Assembly: GCA_015060045.1 (NCBI GenBank)
Contig: SUZH01000001.1
Location: forward strand, 62,001-126,000
Source: Rikenellaceae bacterium
GTDB lineage: Bacteria; Bacteroidota; Bacteroidia; Bacteroidales; Rikenellaceae
Direction: 5' to 3'
DNA: 64,000 nucleotides
Shown here: positions 33,167 through 40,700 of the stretch, piece by piece
Position numbering within the stretch: position 1 is the stretch's first letter
Layout: each line of letters opens with the position of its first letter
The notes under the pieces: generated by a model
Database searches by the model: none
What the model was told of the DNA's origin: nothing
Seen by the model: the letters and a program-made list of their open reading frames with translations, nothing else
Position numbers and translations under genes: made by a program

Positions 33167-33204
33167 GCCTTGCATACCTCACTGCGTATGCAGGGCTTTT
33201 TTTT
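33167..33204 (+). terminator. Terminator after Gate-domain gene
   Basis: Stem GCCTTGCATAC (33167-33177) with GTATGCAGGGC (33186-33196), one G-U pair, followed by eight T. Confidence 0.85.
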
Positions 33205-33237
33205 ACTATTTTTTTCACACCATGTGTTGCGTTTTGC

Positions 33238-33245
33238 TACCTTTG
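33238..33245 (+). promoter_or_regulatory. -7 promoter box for second ECF sigma operon
   Basis: TACCTTTG on the plus strand, 28 bases before the ATG at 33273. Confidence 0.6.
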
Positions 33246-33272
33246 TTCGTCTTATAGATGTAAAGACCCGCA

Positions 33273-33746
33273 ATGAAGAGCTCCATGGATACAGCGCTGA
33301 CTGCGCTTCGGGATCGGATGTACCGCTATGCGCGCAGCATATTGGGCTCCGCACCCGAGGCCGAAGATGCCACGCACGACACCTTAGAACGCCTGCTAAG
33401 TCGTCGTGACGAGCTCGGATTGTGTCGCAACCTTGACTCATTCGCGCTGACGGCTCTTCGCAACCGATGTATCGATCGCCTGCGCACCCGACATGAGGGG
33501 GAGGAGCCAAGCGAGGCACTGCGGAGTGAAACGGATGCCGTAGATCGGTGGACAACCAAAGAGCTGGTGCGCACGGCTCTGGCCCGCCTCCCGCTCCGAC
33601 AACGCGAGGTCTTACACCTGAAAGAGATCGAGGGCTACACGACCCATGAGATAGCCGTGATGCTCTCAACCGAAGAGAACCAAGTACGCACCATCCTGTC
33701 GCGCGGTCGCAAGGCTTTGCGCGAGGAGGTGGAAAAATTGATGTAG
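33273..33746 (+). CDS. ECF-type RNA polymerase sigma factor
   Basis: 157 residues. Region 2: RMYRYARSILGSAPEAEDATHDTLERLLSRR, then NLDSFALTALRNRCIDRLR. Region 4: ALARLPLRQREVLHLKEIEGYTTHEIAVMLSTEENQVRTILSRGRKALR. It starts a four-gene plus-strand operon: sigma, small anti-sigma-like membrane protein (gap 4), outer-membrane barrel (gap 14) and DUF4252 (gap 12). Unlike the sigma at 27465 it has a housekeeping-type -7 box. Confidence 0.93.
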   Translation: MKSSMDTALTALRDRMYRYARSILGSAPEAEDATHDTLERLLSRRDELGLCRNLDSFALTALRNRCIDRLRTRHEGEEPSEALRSETDAVDRWTTKELVRTALARLPLRQREVLHLKEIEGYTTHEIAVMLSTEENQVRTILSRGRKALREEVEKLM

Positions 33747-33750
33747 GAAG

Positions 33751-34170
33751 ATGAAACACGAAGTAAGAATCCGTACCCTGGCCGCCCGCTACGAGGAGGG
33801 GCTGACCGAACCGCAGGAGGAGCAGGAGCTGAAGCGCCTGCTCAGCGCTGAGGAGGAGCTGCCGCGCGACCTGAAGAGCCTCGCGCTGATGCTCGGAGGT
33901 CTCGAAGAGCTTGGCGAGGAGCTGTTGCCCGCGCGCTTGGATCGGCCCACTGCATCATCCCGTCGAACGTGGTGGCAATGGGCCATGGCCGCTGCCGCCG
34001 TCGTAGCCATTGCCTTAATCGTCGACTATCAGCGTACCCCCTACTGCTACATCGACGGTATTGCGATCTACGACCCGGAGGAGGCCCTCGCCTCGACCGA
34101 CTGCCTGGCCCAACTGGAACAGCTCGATCAATCGATGGCGTTCTTCGACACCCTAATTACAAACGACTAA
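33751..34170 (+). CDS. Single-span membrane protein, probable anti-sigma factor
   Basis: 139 residues. A cytoplasmic helical N-terminus (about 1-70, EGLTEPQEEQELKRLLSAEEELP and further Glu/Leu-rich helices), one membrane helix (about 76-92, WWQWAMAAAAVVAIALIV), and a short C-terminal periplasmic tail with two Cys (YCYIDGIAIYD, STDCLAQ). Size, topology and position behind the sigma gene are those of an anti-sigma factor. No zinc-binding anti-sigma motif is seen. The EEGLTEPQEEQEL opening resembles those of other Bacteroidetes anti-sigma-like proteins. Confidence 0.75.
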   Translation: MKHEVRIRTLAARYEEGLTEPQEEQELKRLLSAEEELPRDLKSLALMLGGLEELGEELLPARLDRPTASSRRTWWQWAMAAAAVVAIALIVDYQRTPYCYIDGIAIYDPEEALASTDCLAQLEQLDQSMAFFDTLITND

Positions 34171-34184
34171 CACACGCAAAACAG

Positions 34185-35033
34185 ATGAAACGATTTGGTA
34201 TGATCATCGCCCTGCTTGTTTGGGGCATCACAGCCATGGCTCAAGAGCCGCTGCTCACGATTGACGAAACCTCCACGGGCGTTGATTCGCTCCAACTGCA
34301 ACAAGCCTCCGAGATGCTGCGCCGCGGTGAAAAAGATGGCGAGCTGGTGCTGGCTATCGGCGGGCAGCACATCACCCTGGGCGAAGCCAAAGAGAAAAAG
34401 AAACACGTCATTGCCGACTCGTCGATCGAGATCAAGCGCCACCGCTTCTCGTTAGGCATTACGGGTGTCGAATTGGGCGTCAGCCTCCTTTCGGACCTTT
34501 CGTATGCAGCGTATGACCCGGCAGTCGAGGGATTCATGGATCAGCGGGTCGGGAAATCGATCCACTTCGGGTGGCGCCTTTTTGATATGGAGTTTTTCCT
34601 CAATCGCGCGCAAAACCTTTCGCTCATCACGGGCTTGAATTTTTCGTCCGACGACTACTGCTTCTACAACAATTGGTCGATCGAGAAGGTGGGCAACCGC
34701 ATCGAGCCGATTGCCTTGGAGGGGAAGAAAAAGTCGAAGCTGACGACCTACCAGATGGGAATCCCGTTGGGATTGAAGTACCGCCCCGCGCGCAAGGTAG
34801 AGCTTACGGCCTTTCTCTTTGGCGAGCTCATGTACCATGGCTATACGAAGGTTAAAAAGCCCAAAGAGAAGGTCGACATGCGCGGATTGAACAGCCTACG
34901 CTACGGCATACAGGCGACGGCCACCTACCACAACCTGGGTGTCTATGTCAAATATAACTTTACGCCGCTCTTCCGCTCCGGAATCGGGCCCGAGTGTTAT
35001 CCGCTCTCGGTAGGTATTGCGTGGGGATTCTAA
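34185..35033 (+). CDS. Outer-membrane beta-barrel protein (PorT-like family)
   Basis: 282 residues from the ATG of MKRFGMIIAL, with a signal peptide ending near AMAQ. An N-terminal periplasmic stretch (about 20-85) precedes a small barrel of about 8-10 strands: HRFSLGITGVELGVSLLS, SIHFGWRLFDMEFFLN, LGVYVKYNFTPLFR and the end YPLSVGIAWGF with a terminal Phe. The long in-frame extension into the preceding gene is rejected. Its place in the sigma operon suggests the operon monitors or rebuilds the outer membrane. Confidence 0.82.
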   Translation: MKRFGMIIALLVWGITAMAQEPLLTIDETSTGVDSLQLQQASEMLRRGEKDGELVLAIGGQHITLGEAKEKKKHVIADSSIEIKRHRFSLGITGVELGVSLLSDLSYAAYDPAVEGFMDQRVGKSIHFGWRLFDMEFFLNRAQNLSLITGLNFSSDDYCFYNNWSIEKVGNRIEPIALEGKKKSKLTTYQMGIPLGLKYRPARKVELTAFLFGELMYHGYTKVKKPKEKVDMRGLNSLRYGIQATATYHNLGVYVKYNFTPLFRSGIGPECYPLSVGIAWGF

Positions 35034-35045
35034 GATCGAGCTGCT

Positions 35046-35645
35046 ATGAAAAAATGGATCATAACGCTGCTGCTGATACTCGGATGGAGTGCAGCGCAGG
35101 CACAAAGCGATACGACCGGCCTCGTGCGCGTCGATAGCGACGAGGTGGAGGTCTGGGTGCCCGACAAAGCTGCCTTGACCAACACCGACGCGAAGCAAGA
35201 TGCCAAAGCGAAAAAACGGGGACAAAAATATTACACCTTTGACGAACTGATCGAGAAATACGGTTCACGCGAGGGCTTCCGCTCGGTGATCTTCGGCCGC
35301 AAGATGATGCAGATGATGGCCGACCGCGTCAAGCACGAGGACAAGGAGTTGAGCAACCTGCTGAAGGGGATCTACACCATCAAGACGATTTCGACCACAC
35401 AGCCCAACGATGAATTTGTCACTGACATGAAGACCTGGCCCGAAACGCGCATTCATGTCAGCCTGATTTCGCAGGTCGAGCAGAACGGACAATGGACCTC
35501 GTGCTACCTGGTCGATGGCGGACGATGGGAGCTCTCCACCTTCGTGCTGTTGAGCTACGGCGGCAAAGAGCAGACGGCGCTCCTGATTACGGGCTACTTC
35601 AGCGTGAAGGACATCTCACGCTTGGCCTCGATCCGACCCAAATAA
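35046..35645 (+). CDS. DUF4252-like exported protein
   Basis: 199 residues with a signal peptide (MKKWIITLLLILGWSAAQAQ). The YYTFDELIEKYGSREGFRSVIFGRKMMQMM stretch and the following helices resemble DUF4252, a Bacteroidetes family without known function that often lies behind ECF sigma genes. The C-terminal part (TALLITGYFSVKDISRLASI) matches the family's closing strand-helix. Last gene of the sigma operon, followed directly by a bidirectional terminator. Confidence 0.78.
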   Translation: MKKWIITLLLILGWSAAQAQSDTTGLVRVDSDEVEVWVPDKAALTNTDAKQDAKAKKRGQKYYTFDELIEKYGSREGFRSVIFGRKMMQMMADRVKHEDKELSNLLKGIYTIKTISTTQPNDEFVTDMKTWPETRIHVSLISQVEQNGQWTSCYLVDGGRWELSTFVLLSYGGKEQTALLITGYFSVKDISRLASIRPK

Positions 35646-35678
35646 AAAAACGGGGTTGTTTTCACAACCCCGTTTTTC
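35644..35678. terminator. Bidirectional terminator between sigma operon and hpf
   Basis: Stem AAAAACGGGGTTGT (35646-35659) with ACAACCCCGTTTTT (35664-35677), 4-base loop. A-run and T-run lie on either side. It ends both the DUF4252 gene and hpf. Confidence 0.9.
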
Positions 35679-35679
35679 T

Positions 35680-35961
35680 TTATTCCTTACGCTTCTCGAT
35701 CTGACGTTTGATCGCGTCGATCGCGTTATCTACGGCCTCCTCAAACGAGCGCGCCTGCGATTCGGCACGCATATCGCCACCGGGTACGCGAAGGGTAATC
35801 ACTGCGATTTTATTGCCTTTCTCGGCATCCTTTTCGAGCTTGAGCACCACCTCGGCACTCGTAGGCTCTGCAAAACGCTCCAATTTAGCCATCTTGGCAT
35901 TGATGAACTCGATCAGCTGCTTGCCGGCATCGAATTTTACGGATTGAATCTGTACGTCCAT
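35680..35961 (-). CDS. hpf: Ribosome hibernation promoting factor (short HPF/YfiA type)
   Basis: 93 residues. Ribosome-associated protein that silences ribosomes in slow growth. The fold beta-alpha-beta3-alpha is seen as MDVQIQSVKFDAGKQLIEFINAKMAKLERF, then AEVVLKLEKDAEKGNKIAVITLRVPGG and the final helix AVDNAIDAIKRQIEKRK. It lacks the C-terminal dimerisation domain of long HPF. It lies 59 bases after the xer recombinase on the same strand. Confidence 0.93.
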   Translation of the reverse strand: MDVQIQSVKFDAGKQLIEFINAKMAKLERFAEPTSAEVVLKLEKDAEKGNKIAVITLRVPGGDMRAESQARSFEEAVDNAIDAIKRQIEKRKE

Positions 35962-36020
35962 AGCCTTGTGTTTTAATGGTTAATATTCTCGTCGCAGGCA
36001 CCTTCGCCTGCTTCTTGCGT

Positions 36021-36974
36021 TTACTTTTTCGCTCCTTGCCGTGCATTGCTTTCGCGGGGGTGAGCTGCAGCGTACACCTCCGAAAGGCGGGCAATGCTGT
36101 TGTGGGTATAGACCTGCGTCGATTGCAGCGAGCTATGCCCCATGAGCTCCTGAATCTCGCGCATATCGGCCCCGCCATTCATCAGGTGAGTAGCGAAGGT
36201 ATGGCGCAACACGTGCGGACTCGCCTTGCCCTGCACGCCCCCCTCCTGCAAGATCTTCTGCACGACGCGATAGACCTTCGAGCGGGAGATCCGAACTCCT
36301 CGGCATGTTAAAAATAGTGCTTTTTCTTCACTTTTGCAAATTTGTTGCCGATGAATTGTGTCGATGTAGGCAGAAATTTCGCGGGCGACAGGGCGTAGAA
36401 TGGGGACAAGTCGCTCTTTATCACCCTTTCCCACCACACGCAGCGACCGCATATCGGCCGAAAAATCATCGCGATTGATGGCGATTAATTCTGCCAGGCG
36501 GAGCCCCGTCGTATAGAGCAGGAGCACAATCAGCCGATCGCGCACCACCTCAAAATCTGCTTCGCGCACCTCATCGGGTTGCTCGAGCACCTGCTTCATG
36601 CGGCTCTCAGGGACAAACGAGGGCAGTCGCTTAGCTGTTCTGAGCGACTGCAGAGCGTGCGTCGGATCGCTCTCGATCCGCCCCTCGCGGTGCAGGAAGC
36701 GGAAAAAAGCGCGAATCGACGACAACTCGCGATTGATCGTGGCCGCCGAAATCCGCTTGGGCGCGTTGGCGGTCGATTTCCCGTGCCCCGTCTCGCTACG
36801 CCACACGATCCACTCGCGGAGATGTTCGGCCTTGATCGCGCGCGGATCAAACGTCTCGCCGGCCGTTTCGCTCCACCACGCCACAAATTGCTCCACATCG
36901 TGGCGGTAATTGCGCACGGTGAGGGGCGAGTAACGGCGCTCGCTGGTGAGATATCGGATAAAGTCCTGGAGCAT
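36021..36974 (-). CDS. Tyrosine recombinase, XerC/XerD family
   Basis: 317 residues from the ATG of MLQDFIRYL. N-terminal SAM-like DNA-binding domain (about 1-95, YLTSERRYSPLTVRNYRHDVEQFVAWW). The catalytic domain has Arg in YTTGLRLAELIAI, Lys in VVGKGDKERLVP, H-x-x-R in HVLRHTFATHLMN, His in LMGHSSLQ and the Tyr nucleophile in TQVYTH. It is likely one of the two Xer proteins resolving chromosome dimers, but an element-borne role cannot be excluded; no phage or transposon genes are near. The ATG lies 7 bases from the -7 box, giving a nearly leaderless message. Confidence 0.92.
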   Translation of the reverse strand: MLQDFIRYLTSERRYSPLTVRNYRHDVEQFVAWWSETAGETFDPRAIKAEHLREWIVWRSETGHGKSTANAPKRISAATINRELSSIRAFFRFLHREGRIESDPTHALQSLRTAKRLPSFVPESRMKQVLEQPDEVREADFEVVRDRLIVLLLYTTGLRLAELIAINRDDFSADMRSLRVVGKGDKERLVPILRPVAREISAYIDTIHRQQICKSEEKALFLTCRGVRISRSKVYRVVQKILQEGGVQGKASPHVLRHTFATHLMNGGADMREIQELMGHSSLQSTQVYTHNSIARLSEVYAAAHPRESNARQGAKK

Positions 36975-36980
36975 ACGATA

Positions 36981-36988
36981 CAAAGTTA
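36981..36988 (-). promoter_or_regulatory. -7 promoter box for xer-hpf
   Basis: TAACTTTG on the minus strand, ending 7 bases before the ATG at 36974. Confidence 0.55.
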
Positions 36989-37000
36989 ACAAAAAAATCG

Positions 37001-37008
37001 TACCTTTG
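37001..37008 (+). promoter_or_regulatory. -7 promoter box for flavin reductase
   Basis: TACCTTTG on the plus strand, ending 7 bases before the ATG at 37015. It is a mirror of the xer arrangement, with 12 bases between the two boxes. Confidence 0.6.
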
Positions 37009-37014
37009 TTAAGT

Positions 37015-37632
37015 ATGAATAACGAGAAACTACGCGAAGATTTCAAGCCCGGGACGCTGATCTACCCCTTGCCGGCTGTGCTGGTGAGCTGCGGGGCTAC
37101 GGAGGAGGAGCAGAACCTGATCACCGTGGCCTGGACGGGTACGGTCTGCACCGACCCGGCGATGTGCTACATTTCGGTCCGCAAGGAGCGCCACTCGCAC
37201 GCCATTTTGAAGCGGACGGGCGAGTTTGTGATCAACCTCACAACGCGGGCGCTGGCCCGTGCCACCGACTGGTGCGGGGTACGTTCGGGCCGTGATTATG
37301 ATAAATTCCGCGAAATGGGGCTGACGGCTCTGCCGGCCAAACATGTGCAGGCGCCGCTTGTGGCCGAATCGCCCGTCAATATCGAGTGCCGCGTGCGGCA
37401 GATGATCGAGCTGGGTTCGCACGACATGTTCCTGGCCGAGGTGGTGGGCGTGGAGGTCGATCCGCAGTATTTAGATCCCGAGACGGGCAAATTCCGGCTC
37501 GATCGGGCAGATCTCCTGGCCTACTCGCATGGCGAATACTTCACGCTTGGCGAGAAACTCGGCAATTTCGGCTGGTCGGTGCGTAAACGTCCCGCCGTGG
37601 GGCGGCGCAAACGACAAAAACAACGGAAATAA
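37015..37632 (+). CDS. Flavin reductase-like (split-barrel FMN-binding) protein
   Basis: 205 residues. The split-barrel flavin-binding fold is seen in PGTLIYPLPAVLVSCGATEEEQNLITVAWTGTVCTDPAMCYISVRKERHSH, followed by FVINLTT and the conserved GVRSGRDYDKF. Relatives reduce FMN with NAD(P)H or bind FMN as small flavoproteins. The C-terminus is a basic tail of Lys and Arg (about 190-205), possibly binding nucleic acid or simply divergent. The start is the ATG immediately behind the promoter box. Confidence 0.87.
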   Translation: MNNEKLREDFKPGTLIYPLPAVLVSCGATEEEQNLITVAWTGTVCTDPAMCYISVRKERHSHAILKRTGEFVINLTTRALARATDWCGVRSGRDYDKFREMGLTALPAKHVQAPLVAESPVNIECRVRQMIELGSHDMFLAEVVGVEVDPQYLDPETGKFRLDRADLLAYSHGEYFTLGEKLGNFGWSVRKRPAVGRRKRQKQRK

Positions 37633-37644
37633 TCCTAAAAAATG

Positions 37645-37673
37645 AAGGCTCACAGACGTGAGCCTTTTTTTGT
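37645..37673 (+). terminator. Terminator after flavin reductase
   Basis: Stem AAGGCTCAC (37645-37653) with GTGAGCCTT (37658-37666), 4-base loop, then T-run. Confidence 0.88.
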
Positions 37674-37697
37674 GGCCCGATCGCTCGGCCAAGCAAC

Positions 37698-37731
37698 AAA
37701 AAAAAGAGGGTGTCACATGTGTGACACCCTC
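37698..37731 (-). terminator. Terminator after large surface lipoprotein
   Basis: Perfect 11-bp stem GAGGGTGTCAC (37706-37716) with GTGACACCCTC (37721-37731). The A-run at 37698-37705 is a U-run on the minus transcript. Confidence 0.88.
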
Positions 37732-37755
37732 TCGTTATCGAATTAAGAGATTCTC

Positions 37756-40700
37756 TTACTTCGTGATCAGATAGGTTACAGTACCCTTCTTATCAGCACC
37801 CCACGGGTACGATACGGTTACATCAACCTCAAGCTTCAGATCCTTCTGGAGAGCCATGTTGTTCAGGTTGTTGAACGTAACCTCACCGGTCGTCGTGTCA
37901 ACATCTACACGGCCATTCAGAACGTCGGTCTCGAAGCCGGTAGCAGCCTCAACGATGCGGTACTCTACCTTGATATCCGACAGGCTGAATACATCCTTCG
38001 GCGAAACATCCGTAGCAAAACCGTTCTTGTTGTTACCAGCGATCCAAGGATCAACAACATCCTCAGCATCCTCGCTGATCAGCTCCCAACCGCGAACATC
38101 CTTCAGCGACAGCTTCTCAACAACGTTAACCGAGTAGTTCGGCTTAGCCTCCTCAGTCGAGATAACCTCCGTAGGATCAACCGTCCACTCACCGATCGGA
38201 TCGTAGCCGTATACTACGTAGTTGTCATACTCGAGGAATGCCTTCGGGATAACGAGAGCACCAACGCTCAGCGTACCGTCAACACCTACCTTCTCCTCCT
38301 TACCGTTGTAAGTAAGCAGGTTATCCTCATCGATCTCAATACCCTCATACTCACCATCGAGCTCGAAGTCGAGTACCAGAGCCTGCTCAGCGATCTCAGC
38401 CGACTCAACGGGGATCAACTCACCATCAACAAGCTTAACGATCTCGAATGCCTCCTCAAGGGCAACATCCTCAGTCGAGAACGACTCAACAGGATTCTGC
38501 TTACCATCGGGCATCCAGAGACCCTTCACGTTCGAGAAGTACTCGTTCTCAGCCTTAGCAACCCATACGTCGTTGTGCTTAACGAAGTAAGCCGGAGCCT
38601 CGATCGTAGCAGCACCCGTTACAACGATAGCGATCTCACCATAAGCGGGGCTGATCGTCGTCGTGAAGTTGAATACATCGTCAGCAGCCGTTACATCGCT
38701 CTTCAGAACCTCCATTACAGCGGTCATCTTACCGTCGTTAGCAACGCGGATCATCGTGTACGAAGCGTTCTTGTTCAGGAAGGTGTGCTTCTTAGCGGGC
38801 GTTACCGACACAGCCTCCTCGCCCTCACCGAGCGTAGCGTCATAAACAACCTTCGAGTTGTCCTTAGCCAGCGACGAAGCGAGCTCCGTAGCATCAGCGA
38901 AGTGGTTCTCAACCTGAGCGTAGAGAGCCTCAACAACCGACTCACCCTTCGACTTGAAGACCTCAAGCTTGTTGTCATAGGTCATAGCAGCATCCTCAAC
39001 CTCAACCGAGATCTCCTTGGGCAGGTTGATCATCGTAGCGTTGATGATGAACTTAACATCGATCGTAGCGAACTCGCAGGTAGCCTCGATCTCCTGAGCC
39101 TCCTCAGCGAAGCTCCAACCCGTGATCTCGAGCGTGTAGCCCTTCTCCTCGTCGTAAGCAACCGGCGTTACCGTCATCTCCGATACCTCACCGTCTACCT
39201 CAACCGTTACAGGCTTCGTCGACCAGTAAGCAACAACCTGCTCGGGCGTTACGTCCTCAGGCAGCAGCGACTCCTTAACGGGCAGTACAACCGTCAGCTT
39301 CGAACCCTCATACTCAACCTGAGCCTCAGCAGCCTTCAGGTAATCCTGATACCACCAGTAGTAGGTCCAATCCTCGAACGTTACCGTCTTGTAAGCCTTG
39401 ATGATCTTCACCTCGGCACCGAACGTAGCCTCAGCAGCACCAATCGTGTAGATGTGCTCGGTCTCCAGGTAGTTACCTACCGAATACTTGTCAAGCTTAG
39501 CCAGCGAAACAACCTCATCGCAGTTGTTCAGCTCACCATTGTTGAACTTGAAGTTGGCAGCCTCGAGCTCAGCCTCCTTACCGTCCTTCGTGTAAGCCTG
39601 CTTGTTGCAAACTACCTCCGGTGCGGGAGCAACATACGGCAGCTCCGAAAGCTTCGTGATCTCCTCACCAACTACAACTGCGAGCTCATAACCCTCAAGC
39701 AGAGCGATCGACTTATCCATAGCGTCGTACTCGATCTCGTACTCATACGACTCACCATCGTAGAGCGTATCGGTAGCGCTAACCAGAGCGATACCATCCA
39801 GTACATCAGCAGCCGGGTAGAGGTTTACGTAGTTCGAAACGATATCCGACTGCGTTGCCTCGGGAGCCTCCTCGATCGAAGCCTTAGCGGTTACGTGGAG
39901 AGCTACGCTGAACGAACGAGCAGCGTCGAAATCAATGGCCTCCCATACAGGAGCCCACGTCTGATAATCATTATCGGCAAGAGCCTCAATAGCCTGCTGA
40001 TAGAACTCCTTCGGCAGCGTCGGCTGAGCGATCACCGTGATGCGACCCTCCTTATCACCAGCAACTACATCCAGAATCTCCAGACCGTACTCAGCAGCAC
40101 GCGTAGCGACTACCTCCTCGAACTCATAGTGGAAGAACTCCTTACCAAGCTTAACGAGCTTCGAAGCGGCGCTTGCGGGCGTTACCTGGAACGTCATAGC
40201 GGTCTGACCCTCAGCGAATACCTCGAAACCAAGAGCCTCAGCAGGAACCTTAACACGAGCCTCAGCAGGAGCCTCAGCATCACCCTCAGCCTTCTCGGTC
40301 GTCATGGTCAAGATTACGGGAACCGTAGCCTTGTGGTCAGCGTACTCGGGAACGTAAGCGATCGACTGGATGCGCTCGATAAGAGCCGAAACGTTGACCT
40401 TCGTAGCGTACATCTGCTTCTCGAGCTCCTCGATGAACGAATCGAGCGTCTTCGACAACTCAGCCATAGCCTCCGTGAACTCAGCACGCAGAACACCGTT
40501 GTTGTTCTCGATAGCAGCAGCGATCTCCTTCTTGTAGTCAGCCTCGATAGCGTTCGACATCTCCTCCAGGGTAGCAACTACCTGCTCCTTCAGAGCTGCC
40601 AGGTCGCGAGCGCGGTCAGCCTCGATAGCGTTCGACATCTCCTCCAGGGTAGCAACTACCTGATCGAGAGCGGCCTGGATAGCAGCCGTGTAGTTCTCCT

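Noticed and set aside
36021..36974. Possible integrase of a mobile element
   Set aside because: The Xer-type recombinase sits next to hpf, without attachment-site repeats, tRNA or phage genes, so a chromosomal Xer role is more likely.
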